Assembly: GCA_900660155.1 (NCBI GenBank)
Contig: CABFPE010000003.1
Location: 4,871,612-4,935,611, forward strand
Origin: Hofstenia miamia
Taxonomy: Eukaryota; Xenacoelomorpha; Acoela; Hofsteniidae
Direction of reading: 5' to 3'
Length of the DNA: 64,000 nucleotides
In this document: positions 22,751 to 35,266 of the stretch, piece after piece
Layout: each line of letters starts with the position of its first letter
How positions within the stretch are numbered: position 1 is the stretch's first letter
Translations under genes and position numbers: made by a program
The notes under the pieces: generated by a model
What the model saw: the letters and a program-made list of their open reading frames with translations, nothing else
What the model was told of the DNA's origin: nothing
Databases searched by the model: none

Positions 22751-23990
22751 AGGACATCAATAAGTTATAACCATTTTTGTTAATTTAAATGAGAAATTAA
22801 AGTAGTAAATGAATTATAAAAAGTTTCAGTTGTGTGAAAGATGCAAATCTTGTCAGTGGAGGGGCTTTTTGATTAAGAATGTTTAAATGTCAAGAAGAAC
22901 TAACATCAGTTTTTTACAGCTTTTCTATTTTTAATCTCTCCTTCAAAAATTCTAAGGATATGTGTCTCTGATTGGAATTAAGCTAACTACAAACAGTAGT
23001 TTGCAAACCTGTTGTTATTACTATGATTATAAAGATTTTAATTATTTCAAATTTAGTCATCAGTATATATTACATTTTCTTAAAGAAAGTTTATAGAATT
23101 TACACTGTCTTGATCAACTAAATAATCAGACTAGGTTAACCAAAATTATGACTTCAATTGAAACACTAGTAAGTATTCCATCGATTTTAATACGAATAGT
23201 AGAAACCAGAAAAATGTCTTTTCTGTTATAAATAAAACATCTTCAAATAACTGGTTAGTAGATCATATGTATCCGTTTAATAAAATCAAAAAAACTTATA
23301 ATAATCTGTTGCCATAATGGTTTCATTTAAGGCATTATCGGTAAAATCCCCATATATTTTCCTACTAGGGAATAAAGCTGTTACTGAAAAACACGAAAAC
23401 GGCATCTTTCACAATATTTTTTCCACATGTCTTCGTGAACAGATTTTCATTTCAATCTCTTAAATTTGAAGTAAATTACTAAATATATCATCTAAAATTT
23501 CATTTATATAGCTGATTTTTTATTGGTCAATTCAAAGACACGCAGACAAAAATACTGTTATATGAAATCTTTGCTTGTTGTAAAGTATTTCTTCTTATTA
23601 CTACATAAACATGTTCTTTGACGAGTTGAATCTGTTTTAAATATAGGAAATAACGCATTTCATCAATCAGCATTAAATTTATGAAATGTAATTGAAAATG
23701 TATTTCATACGATGACGTATGCAATTATATATTTTTATTCAAGCAAAAACTGCAGTTTTTTGTTATCGGCTTTGCCAATATTTCAACATGACATTTAAGC
23801 AATTCCGAATTTAAATCATACCACAAATCTTAGAAGTAACAATCAAAGATAAATCTAAAGTGGATATCAAGATCTCAATTTCCCATCATGTCATATTTCT
23901 TGTGATGCAATTGGAGTCAGAATGTCAACTCGAGTTATAATACTTCAAGAATTGCGCAATGAAATTATTAGTGAAATAAAAACTTTAAAT

Positions 23991-25766
23991 TATAGGGTGG
24001 TCATAGGTTGAGGCATTGAAAAATACTGCAGTATGAATGTGATATAGATATAATTGATTAAATGTTGAAATTGTGTAACTAATTTTGTTCTGAAAAGTCA
24101 AATCGATCATTTCAACTTTTCATAAACAACAAAAGCAAGTTGACAATATATTTTTTAAATTCTGCAGGTAGACTTTATTGTTAACTGCTTCTTATCACCA
24201 AGAATGAATGAAGTGTCCTTAGTATAATAGCTTGGATTTTCTGCCAAAACGTTGGCAAAATGTTACTAGCATTTTGGAATATTCTTGCATCCCTTAATAT
24301 ACATTTAGTACACAATATTGATTATTATTGACAAAACTGCTAATATTATTAAACAACCATTACCTAATGATGTTGAAATTCAATATTAAATAATGATTTC
24401 TTAACGATATATGATGACAATATGTATATAAATCTAGCAAAACTGAAGCTTGACAAGTTTTTGAAATGATATTTTTTTGAAATAATAAAACTCATTTAGC
24501 TTAATGTATTAATGCTCACATAATGTTTTACATGGACGTCAAAAATAATCATGATCAATTATTTTGAATATTGATTCTAGTTGTATATTTTAATTTCAAA
24601 TATTTGAATTTGTTGAAAGGCTTTTCAATGACGTTGTTTTTACTTAGATAGCTTACTAAGCTTCACACCACTTCGGTAGCTGAGCGAGTGTGCCTGTATT
24701 TTTGGGAGATATATTTTATTAATTATTTGTAGTAAAATATCATAAGACATATGATATATGCAATATATTTATTCTGTGTAATTTCATTATTTTAAATTTT
24801 ATTTAAGTAGCTATTAAAATTTTCACAAAATGTTGACAAATAATCCATAATCCAAAAAATTGTCAAAAATGTGATATTTTTCAAAAAATCCAAATAATAT
24901 TTAGAAGATAGTAAAGTTTTTCATGGAGTAAGTTTTTTTTCAAAAATTACAGATTTGGATAACAGCACATCATTGAAGTGCTGATCAGCTTCTTGTTGAA
25001 ATTCCAGGACAGCAGGTCTAACTTTCTCAAATGTTGTATAAGATACACTCGTATTTAGGTTCAGGGGCATACGCAGGATTTTCTGATGGGGGACGTCTTT
25101 GTCATGACCAAAAGCAGGCCAAATTCTGTGAAAAATATTGAGAAAATAGTCCTAAAAATGCATTTTACGACCTTTGATTTCAAGTTTTATAAATTTTTTA
25201 TTAAAAAGTTTCTTGATTTAGGCAATCCTCCTTTTACGTACGCCACTGCTTAAGTTTAGTATGTCTGCAATACTGATTAATGATGCTTAAATACATTTCA
25301 TTGTCAACATCCATAAATATTGTGTATGTTTTATGTAATTCTAAAATGGGCATCATTCAATGCAATTAGATTTAGATTGCTAATTGTCATACAAAAGCAC
25401 TTATCACATTCAATGTGTTTCCGTCATTGTCAACAGACTTGTGCAAACGAGTTCGAATTTCTGCAGAGCTTTTACCCGCGTTTCTGATTGATATGGCATG
25501 AAAGATCACGAATCCGATCATTCACTCAACCTGAATGATATTTACTAATTCAAAATATTTTTTTGTATGAAAAGTGAGCTAAAAATACAACTTTTCGATT
25601 TTTAAAATTTTACTCGTCAAATATGAGCCCATTTTTGATCTAATAAGTAACAAATAAAATCCTAGATTCTCCTCTATCGATTGCTTTTTATTTCATTGAA
25701 ATTGGCCGTTTGGTTGCTGAGTTATTCAAAAAAGAAATTTTTCAGTGAGTTATGGACCACCCTGTA
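23991..25766 (-). mobile_element. mariner-like element with TA duplication, carrying a nested MITE
   Basis: The left end reads TA/TAGGGTGGTCATAG at 23,991. The right end is the reverse complement of TA/CAGGGTGGTCCATAAC at 25,766. These are matching TIRs next to TA targets. On the minus strand, 25,540-25,400 encodes HAISIRNAGKSSAEIRTRLH, resembling the N-terminal helix-turn-helix of mariner transposases, in the expected position just inside the 5' end. The catalytic part was not recognisable, so the element is old. Removing the 187-bp MITE at 25,062-25,248 and one copy of its 8-bp target repeat leaves about 1.58 kb, a normal mariner length. Confidence 0.6.
25062..25248. mobile_element. hAT-type MITE, 187 bp
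   Basis: The termini are CAGGGGCATACGCAGGA (left) and the reverse complement of the right end, CAGTGGCGTACGTAAAAG. Both follow the hAT form CAGxGGC with matching TACG. The flanks tttaggtt and cttaagtt agree at 6 of 8 positions, a decayed 8-bp target duplication. It is non-coding and inserted inside the mariner-like element. Confidence 0.65.
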
Positions 25767-27804
25767 CATGTGCTGCGCTCTACTTGTGAAATAGCTATAG
25801 ACTAAGAATCCTAATGAGCATCCAAAAAGAGTGTACCATTATTTTTCTGCAATATGTTCATGCCTTCGATCTAAATTTATAAATCAATGTAAAATTTTTG
25901 CTTGTAACTAATAACTTTTCTTAAAAATAACTATAATCTTCTTAATTCAAATAACATTTTATAGTAATTTTTTTGTATAAAGATTTTCAATTTTTCAAAA
26001 ATCCCAAAATCGGATCATTCCATTAAATTATAGAAATCTATATTATCATCAATGTGGAACAAATTTGGGACACTTTCCTTGAATATTGTAATAATAAATA
26101 GTATTTTTGAAAGAAAGTCAGACCATAGAATGCAATTACAATGATTACAAAAATAAAAAATCTACGCCTATATGAAATGTTCCTGCAAATTAACAGAATC
26201 ACAAAATCACCAATTCTCTAGATGAAATATCTTATGAAAGACCTAGAACAATATTTCTTCTTCGAGGTCAAAGTTCATATGTAAATGATAATATTGTTGG
26301 AGACATCAAATAAGAGACTTTTGCAGTAGATTTGCCTCGCAAAAAATTATCCACTAAATTCCTCAAAGCACAAAGAGAGAAACATATAAACAACAGCTAA
26401 ATGAATATTCCATACATGACAATGGGTTTGAATGAATACATTTGAAATATACATATTTGATTCCTTGCATTGACTGATTTTAAAAAGGAAAGGAGGAGAA
26501 GATTTTCAGCAAAATTTGAGAAACAAAACTTTTTAAATCAGCTTCAAACAGAAACAAATGATTTTCATGGGCGTTTTTATTTGAAATCTAGATTTATCTT
26601 TCATAAATTCTGCTTTGGTAAACCACTCTATGAATAGCATGCTGAATATTGATATTATAATTTACCTTATTTTAATGGAAGGTATAATAGGTGAAGATAG
26701 TTAGCTTATCCAAATACTTTAGATGACCAATAGATTTCATTATTCATCAAATACTTCTTGGATATATAGGTCTGAGGCCTTCTACACAAAATTTAATATT
26801 TTTTTTAAACATATTGTGTTATTTAGTATTCTAATGACAAATGTATCATACTTCACTTGGCCAAGTGAATAGTACAGTGGTTTTTTAATCTAAAAACGTT
26901 ACAAATTAATTGAAAACCTCATCGTCACGCTTAGAATTCCTATTGGCTAATAATCAAATAAAAATACAGCTATATTGTACTAAGCAATTAGAACATGTTG
27001 CGATGGATGTGCATAATGTGCTGCTTGGTTCTGGGGCTTAATAGTTATAAACCTAAAAAGTATCTTTCATATGGTGACCATGGTAATATCATAGACATGA
27101 TACAAGGCCAAAGCAAAAGAAGTGCAGTTGGTAAGTAGATTTATTGATTTCATAAACTTTTAACCCCTAAAATTTCTACACAACAAATATATTATGTTGA
27201 GTTGATAATTACATCATTGTAAAATAGTTGTTTTTAGTAGGATAAAGGTATACCAACTCTCTAGGTTGAATTTTTTTTGCAATTTATAAATCGAAACATT
27301 TTTAAAAAAGTGAAACTATATTTAAGATGAACAGAATACCATGAATATTCAGAGAAAGAATTATGTTCTAGTAAGATTAAACACGTTTGAAAATCCTTAA
27401 ATGAAATTGCGTAACAGAAATATCAAGTTACTTGTTGTTTACAGCAATGTTTCTGTATTTCTTAGAAAAACTTAATTAATTTAAAATCCAATCTTGATAT
27501 CACAAAACTTAAACAATTCTTTTCAATAAATGATACTTTTAAATCCCAACCTTTTAAAAGTTTGCTCGACATTTTTGAAATTTTAGCTAATAGAGGTGTG
27601 AACCGTACATGACTATCTCGGAAATTTTAATATGGTAATGTTTTTTCAATTGATTGAAACCCAAAAAATTGACCTCAACTCTGTATTCGAGAACAACCTT
27701 TGTTGCTAGCCAAATCATAAATAATGATAATAATAATGAGAGTCACGCAATATACTTGCAAAAAAGTTACAATCTTAGAACTACAAGATAAATATACATG
27801 CATA

Positions 27805-27810
<6 letters not shown>
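25767..27810. other. intergenic, nothing recognised
   Basis: AT-rich sequence without recognisable coding exons or transposon ends. A short plus-strand frame near 26,996-27,135 (ATGTTGCGATGGATGTGC..., hydrophobic start, then GTAAGT at 27,132) looks like a possible signal-peptide exon with a donor, but no following exon was identified. Confidence 0.35.
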
Positions 27811-27865
<55 letters not shown>

Positions 27866-27886
27866 GTAATAATAATAATAATAATA

Positions 27887-27921
<35 letters not shown>

Positions 27922-27998
27922 CAGAATAATAATAATAATAATAATATAATAATAATATTATTATAATAATAATAATATAATAATAATATAATAATAAG
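27811..27998. repeat. (AAT)n microsatellite, LINE 3' tail on the minus strand
   Basis: Nearly 190 bp of AAT units with a few AGT and AAG interruptions. It abuts a minus-strand LINE 3' end, so it probably grew from that element's ATT tail. Confidence 0.85.
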
Positions 27999-28422
27999 AG
28001 TCAGAGCAAATTTATTGCGCAACATATGTATACAAGATCTACAAACTAACACATGACAAAAATTAAACATGAACAAATAACTGCAAATTAATATGTACAG
28101 TATATAATAATATAATAATGTTTGAGTGGATGTTTGTGTAGGTGCTCAATGTTAGATGTATGTTTCGAATGCATGAAGTGTATTACCGTCCCCTAATGTA
28201 TACTGTTTTATTAAAAGAAATTGTTTTAATTTTTTTCTAAACTTTTTATAGTTTTTTTCTATTCGTGTTTCATAATCTAAATTATTCCACAATTTAATTG
28301 ATATGTGATGAAAGCCATTATAATTTTTATCTAGACTAAAAAATTTTTGCGATCGCTCATTTAATTTAATATTGTCATTAAGGAAAAGGAGAGATGTTTG
28401 TAGAGATTTGAATTTAAATAAG
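27999..28422 (-). mobile_element. LINE 3' end (ORF2 C-terminus)
   Basis: On the minus strand one frame is open from the N at 28,423 for about 90 codons and lacks an ATG. It reads LNERSQKFFSLDKNYNGFHH, then LWNNLDYETRIEKNYKKFRK and KLKQFLLIKQY, the C-terminal 'LWNxLxxxxxxxxxxxxFKKxLKxFLL' motif of many LINE ORF2 proteins. A 3' untranslated part and the (ATT)n tail at 27,998-27,811 follow. It is cut at its upstream side by the N gap. Confidence 0.6.
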
Positions 28423-28423
28423 N

Positions 28424-28458
<35 letters not shown>

Positions 28459-28701
28459 GTGTGTGTGTGTATATATATGTATGTGGTGAACTCAGTGTAA
28501 GAAATCGGTAAATGTGCTTAGCATGCTTGTGGCGGTGTAGAAGCGCAAATAGTATTTTTTTAAAAATTTTTTGTAATTTTTTTCTAATCAAATTTCATTG
28601 TCGAAATTGCTCCAAATAATGTAAGCTGCTCAATGAAAACAAAGGATAGGAAATACTGCCGTAAATATATTTATGTATTAATTTTAAGAATTAATAATAA
28701 T

Positions 28702-28735
<34 letters not shown>
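28423..28735 (-). mobile_element. second LINE 3' end with ATT tail, plus a third tail
   Basis: 28,650-28,460 encodes a diverged copy of the same C-terminus (NYKKFLKKYYLRFYTATSM), followed by a TG/TA repeat and an (ATT)n tail at 28,455-28,425. A third (AAT)n block lies at 28,690-28,735. A related ORF2 tail is thus present twice head-to-tail, each ended by ATT units. The single N at 28,423 means the junction is not certain. Confidence 0.5.
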
Positions 28736-29566
28736 GTTTTTATCTAAAGTACTCCCACAATACACAAAAATGCAAAATGAAAATGAAAAATGAAAAGCAG
28801 TAGAATAAGATAATTCTCCTGCAATATGTTACAGGCAGAAGCTAAAGTTTCATTATTCAAAAAGTACTATGCAATATGTAACAAATACCTCTTATATTTT
28901 TCCTTGCAAAAAGTACTATCCGGAATAAGAAGTTCACGGAAAGGGTAATGTTGGCTTGAATATTGAAGGTGATTATGAAATGGATGACAAGGATCATTCT
29001 TAATTTTCATAATCAAGTAGATGGTCTTATCCAGAATAGCTTTATGAATAATTATCACATTCCAGGAGAGGTCTAATTTGAGAATGCACGCTGCATGTCC
29101 AGTAAAGTGAATGATTTTCGATCTAATCTAAAAAGAACCAAGCAGGAAATCCATGCGTTCTCACTTGTAATATGTACATATTTAGGAACCTCAGTCTTTA
29201 AAAAATAAGGACAAACATAGTTATTACGCAATTTAGAATGAAATGTTGTAAAAAATTTGTACCAAATGTAAATGGAATAATTGATGTCATTAATAATGCA
29301 ACCCAAAACTCAATGCGGTCAACACGGTCAAAATAAAGTAAAAATTGTCGTTTTCACGGAGTAAAGTAAAATTTTTCCTTCTTAGAAAGTATAGTTAATT
29401 TGACGGTTCTTATTTCAATGCAATGTCATTGTTGATGATTTTTGTGCTCTGATCTGCTTAGTTATTAGCCACATGGAATAATATTCTATCATACAGACAT
29501 ACGATGACTTCCAGAATTTTCAATTTAAAGAAAACACATGTACTCTTCAGGACTACATAAGCGAGA
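28736..29566. other. intergenic, nothing recognised
   Basis: No exon, transposon end or repeat is recognised. Minus-strand frames of 63 and 77 codons here show no family signature. Confidence 0.4.
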
Positions 29567-32500
29567 CATACTAGCAGGGGCCCAGCGAGAAAAAATATGA
29601 GGGGGTGCATTAGCAAAATTGCTGCCCCTTCAATAGTTGCAACTAGATTTGTCTCAGCTTATTTCTTAAATCGTACTACATGTACATGTACATGTATAGT
29701 GCAATCTTAATAGCCAATATAATAATTAACAAAATATGCAAAATAAACATGTAAGACATGTTTGGTGATTGGTATATATTAAAACACTCAGCTCTTCTTG
29801 AAAAAAAATGATACAAAATCTATACAATTTGAAATTCAAATAGTTTTTCATAAGGTAAGTTCACTCTTGTGTTATTTTTGTTATAAACGCAAGTTGGTCA
29901 AAAAGATTACCTTGACATTGGGCTTATCAATTCATAATTTGATCACCAAACATGGGAAGATCAAATAATACTGTCAGTCAAGCACTGCGATTAATTGCCC
30001 TGGAAAAAATCACTGTACAAGCAGTTTTTACCATCTTTTGATTATGCTAATTTTTGCCTTTGCTTTTTAACTATCCTAATTATAAATTTCCTAATGTGCG
30101 ACAAAATGATAAAAAATATCTTGCATGTAGTCTAAAATTACATTCTATATTCGTTACAAAACAATTTAAGTATCAAAACAAAAGTCTATCTCACGCAATC
30201 ATTTTAAAGTTAATCATTTAAAATTAAAAGCATTTAATGTTTCCCTACCCTAATTCAATGGTAAAAATGCTTCTGCTAAAAGTCTATGTACACTAGCAAA
30301 ACTTAGTTGACAAATCAATATGATGTGAAAACTACACATATAGAAAACAAATGACTGTTTCTTCAATTGTAATGATAAGTTTTTATTACACTATCCATTT
30401 TCAGATTTTCTTTCACATATATTTCGCAATATAAGAGCAAAAGGTTTTCTATTCAGTCATCACACTCATCATTGTTTGCAACTAATTCTTGATCATTCAG
30501 AGCTTACCAAAAGATCATTTGTTGGAAACAACAGCCACATGAATGCAAATTCTTAAACAGAAAAAGTGAAAATATGTGTTTTCTATTCTGAGCATTTCTA
30601 TTCCATTCCATTTCCACAACTATTTTAAAAACATTTCCATAATTTTCCATAAATGTCCAGATATTTCCATAACTCTTAGAACTAGTGATTATGGTTCTGC
30701 AAGACAAATATTTTGCTGGCCCTAGTCCCACTTAGTTTCATTGGATTTTGCACTAGTCATGTACCAGCCACGCCTCATAAACTTTTTGTGAAAGAGTGGG
30801 CCTCTATAACCCTAGTAGTGGTTGACTAAGCTGACTATAAGTTGAACCAAAATTACTATTCAGTGCTAATAGATGATATTATTTTTTGGAGCTGCTAAAG
30901 CACTCACAATAGAATTTTGGAATACGTTTGAACCTTACCTCAGCCAAGGATATTTCAAATTTCCAAATTTTTCCCAATAAAAGTACACTTTCAGAGAATA
31001 AGATTAAATAACTTAATATCATCTATGTATGGCCACAATATATTGCACCCTAAAAACTGGTGCCGATATATTGGTCATAACAAAATTGCTATTTGATATT
31101 AGATGTCACAAATGGGACTAGGCTCAGTCTTAGAATTGCTCTAACCATGCGTTAGCAGGCTGTAGTCGCGTCCAACCGTCGGCTATGGTCAAAGACTTTA
31201 CTTACGACCGAAATACCAGCTAGAGTTCAATTCTGAAAGTACTAGTGAGGTCCTTGATTATTAATACATTAATGCACATTATATCCCCAATTTGCATTTA
31301 TTATCAAACATTTACATGCTGCACCTGCAACACAAAATGGATGTGAAAACCTGTTTATTGGATGAGGAAATACTATTACAGATAAAAAAGCAGCCCAGCC
31401 TAGCCCATTTTAATGAAATTTTAGTTAATTCCTCGCTTAAAATATTTTTAACAATATGATGAACAATTTGTTTCCAATGACATATATTTGTATTGTTGTT
31501 TTTAAAACTTAAACATTTTCACGATTTTCTTTAATTGTTCAAAGTATGAGCATGTTTGAATCTTTGCATTGCACTGAGTAGTAGTAAAAAACGTTGACTA
31601 CGGCGAAAACTTCCCGGCTAACAGCCGGATACGGCTAAAGGCTTAAAGCCAAATGCAAGATACGTCCAAAGTCTTACGTCCAACTGCCCTCTAAGTACAA
31701 AATCTATTTTGCACATGACTACTGCTAAGAAAATTTCCTTGCCACGGAACACTAACTTAGGTATTGAAGCTAGAACTGCTTTAGTTGTAACAGTGTGCTG
31801 AAGCAAATATTCAGTCAATGTGGTTTACATTAACAACATTTTGACTTGTATTCTTCATGGGTTCTTTTGAATTCTCTTGTTCATGCAGGGATTGGAAAAA
31901 TGAAATAACTTTTTAAGACTGACTAGCATGGTAGTTTATACAAGTCTCTTCCTATTTTGGAGAACGTGTTCAAAGCTCGCTGTATGACTTAAACGTAAAC
32001 GTATTTTGGTTATTATAAAACCATTTGTACTGTTCTTAAGCTATTTATATTTTCTTAAGCACATTTACAGTGTGTTTACATTTTCTATGGTGTTGAGAAT
32101 GTATGTTTTTTGAATTTTTATTTCACAATCTGAAAGTGGAATGGAATGGATATGTTCATGTCCATATGCAAAACTGATTANCAGCCTAGCCCATTTTAAT
32201 GAAATTTTAGTTAATTCCTCGCTTAATATATTTTTAACAATATGATGAACAATTTGTTTCCAATGACATATATTTGTATTGTTGTTTTTAAAACTTAAAC
32301 ATTTTCACGATTTTCTTTAATTGTTCAAAGTATGAGCATGTTTGAATCTTTGCATTGCACTGAGTAGTAGTAAAAAACGTTGACTACGGCGAAAACTTCC
32401 CGGCTAACAGCCGGATACGGCTAAAGGCTTAAAGCCAAATGCAAGATACGTCCAAAGTCTTACGTCCAACTGCCCTCTAAGTACAAAATCTATTTTGCAC

Positions 32501-33286
32501 ATGACTACTGCTAAGAAAATTTCCTTGCCACGGAACACTAACTTAGGTATTGAAGCTAGAACTGCTTTAGTTGTAACAGTGTGCTGAAGCAAATATTCAG
32601 TCAATGTGGTTTACATTAACAACATTTTGACTTGTATTCTTCATGGGTTCTTTTGAATTCTCTTGTTCATGCAGGGATTGGAAAAATGAAATAACTTTTT
32701 AAGACTGACTAGCATGGTAGTTTATACAAGTCTCTTCCTATTTTGGAGAACGTGTTCAAAGCTCGCTGTATGACTTAAACGTAAACGTATTTTGGTTATT
32801 ATAAAACCATTTGTACTGTTCTTAAGCTATTTATATTTTCTTAAGCACATTTACAGTGTGTTTACATTTTCTATGGTGTTGAGAATGTATGTTTTTTGAA
32901 TTTTTATTTCACAATCTGAAAGTGGAATGGAATGGATATGTTCATGTCCATATGCAAAACTGATTATGGCTAACCTTTTGTTTAAACTTGAAGAATAGAA
33001 CAAATGAAATAGGTCGAAAATATAGACTTTGTGTCACACTTGTAATGGCTGAGATTCAAGAGTTACATTTACACAGAAAACACAAATCTCTTATTCAAAT
33101 AAATATTTCAAAAAAATGTAGAAAGAGATAGACTGACTGCATTGTAAATTTAGAAAATGAGTGGAAAATTCAATGAACGCAACATCTGTAAAATGGTCAG
33201 TTTGCTGACCTCTGAGAAAAAGTATTCGGAGGGGGGGGGGTGCATCACCCCCATCACCCCCGGTTAGCTGGGCCTCTGCATACTGG
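29567..33286. mobile_element. long non-autonomous hAT-type element with 8-bp TSD
   Basis: The left end is CAGGGGCCCAGCGAGA at 29,575. The reverse complement of the right end (33,278) is CAGAGGCCCAGCTAAC. They agree at 12 of the first 14 bases and have the hAT CAGxGGC form. The flanks are catactag (29,567-29,574) and catactgg (33,279-33,286), 7 of 8 identical, as expected for hAT insertion. The same motif, gagggggtgcat, lies just inside both ends in direct orientation. The 3.7-kb interior includes a 785-bp duplicated block with an N between the copies that is probably an assembly artefact, so the true size is near 2.9 kb. No hAT transposase or BED finger was recognised. Confidence 0.7.
31396..32966. 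repeat. 785-bp direct duplication across a one-base gap
   Basis: 31,396-32,180 and 32,182-32,966 are the same sequence. The only difference noted is A at 31,441 against T at 32,227. They are separated by a single N at 32,181. Overlapping contig ends placed side by side would give exactly this. A true recent tandem duplication is possible but would not need an N at the joint. No coding content: the 66-codon frame in each copy has no family signature. Confidence 0.95.
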
Positions 33287-35229
33287 ATATCATTAACTTC
33301 ACAAGAAATAGCATTTGTCCTGTAACGTTGGCAAAATCAAATCATGCACGGCCACAACATAGTCTGTTGGAAGAAGTTTCTCACTCTTGACTAAGCTGCT
33401 TTGTAAGGATGGAAATTTCCAGTTTAAAAAATTGAAAATATTTTGTTTTTCACTTTAATAATTAAACGATTGGTATATTGCACCTTCCCTACCTCTATTG
33501 GTGGTTTTCATTTTGCACCCCACAAAGATTTAAGCTTCCGTTTATGTAATAGAAAGACACAAACAATTGCACAAATTTTACTTTTGTAGAATGATTTTTT
33601 CTTTAATACACTATATTATCAACTCAATTTTTAAACAATTATTCATTTATGGTATTTGAATTACAATACAGTAAGTGGCTATGCTTAGAATAACTCCATA
33701 CCTCATTATTTATTATCTTAACTTCATTGATCAGCTTTGAAATCGGAAAAATTCTTGGGGCGCAAAATGCACCCTAAACCATCTTCTTACTAGTAAAAAA
33801 GTAAACGACGACGAAGTGTTAACCCAAAATGAATTCAAAATTTTAAATTAGTTAAGTAAAAAAACTTGCGGTATTCGGTCAACCTTGTGTGGCCATAGTC
33901 ACAACACCAATGACTAAAATTCTATTTCAATTGGTTTTGCCACGCAATTGGAACAATAATAAATCTTTTGCTTCGTAAATAATAAGTTTAAGTGAGAGAA
34001 TAACTGATCTAAATATAGATTTATAACGTCAGACTTGATATTAAATTACATTCAAAAATTATAAATTCTAAAAATGAACTTGACATAGCCTTCGACGACA
34101 TATTCACAACATACTTAAATACGTTCAAAAACGGTTGTTTCCTAAAAAACATTCTATTTTTCATCTAGAATTTTCAAAGCATTTTTCAGTTTATTCATTT
34201 TAATTCGGAATATTTACTCAAAATTATGTATCCATGGGTACTTACTCAATAGGGTAGACATTCCTATTGCAGTGAGGTTATTCAATAAGAAGTATCATTT
34301 TGAATAAATACTTACAAATAATTATATTGTATGCGGCATATCGAATCATTTAAAAATACATTGACTAAATTTTTGCTTGTTAATTACTTTGATTCACACT
34401 TTTGTATTGAAAGAATTTTGATTGGACATTTCCTAAGATTGATACTAAAACAATACTTGAATTTGTGTTTGTACGAAGCAGAACGCGCTTCAATACTTCC
34501 AACGTTTTCTCATTGCAATGCACACTGTTTAAAATTTAATGAAGAAATTAAGAAAGTATTTATTTTATACTTCTTTCTGTTCTTAAATTCACACTTTTGT
34601 AGAATTTGAGAAAAACTGACATGCTTGATATTCGATTTTTTTAAATAAGTGCTCGTAAAAAGCTATAAACTGCTAAAGAAAACTTTGAGTTCTCATTACA
34701 TCAACTCTTTAATGAGAAACACATATTTTAATAAAATGAGATATTCTTTGCCTTGCATTGAGCTGATGTGGAAACAGTACATTGCCGTACATATCATTTA
34801 GCCAACAAAGGTGAAAATTTATAAAGCTTGTTTTGTAATATATATAGATTGCAAGCTTTCGAGCAAATTTTGAAGCGTTTAAATATTTGCTAAATCCAAA
34901 TTTGCAAAGAAGTGAATTCTTGTAGGCAAGAAAATTTAGGAGATTAATCCATGACAAAAATTGTTTTTGAATTGCCATGTACTTTGCCCACACATGCTTA
35001 TTTTTTGATAGAAATTTTGCACTGTTTTGGTTTTGAGTGTTGATGAAATCTTTGAGTTTTCAGTATTTATAATTTATCAAAGAAAGCAAATTCCTCAGGT
35101 GAAGTACATTAAATCGTACATATACTTTAATATATCTTAGAGGTGATAATTACACACACAAAAACGCATATAAGTACAAGTTGAAAAGCCAACTCGACGA
35201 TAACGAAAATATATTAAGCGATCAATTCA

Positions 35230-35266
<37 letters not shown>

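Noticed and set aside
27724-27966. Poly-Asn frame of 80 codons
   Set aside because: Translation of the (AAT)n microsatellite.
31618-32604. Identical 66-codon frames, considered as a tandem gene pair
   Set aside because: They arise from the 785-bp duplication around an N; no family signature.
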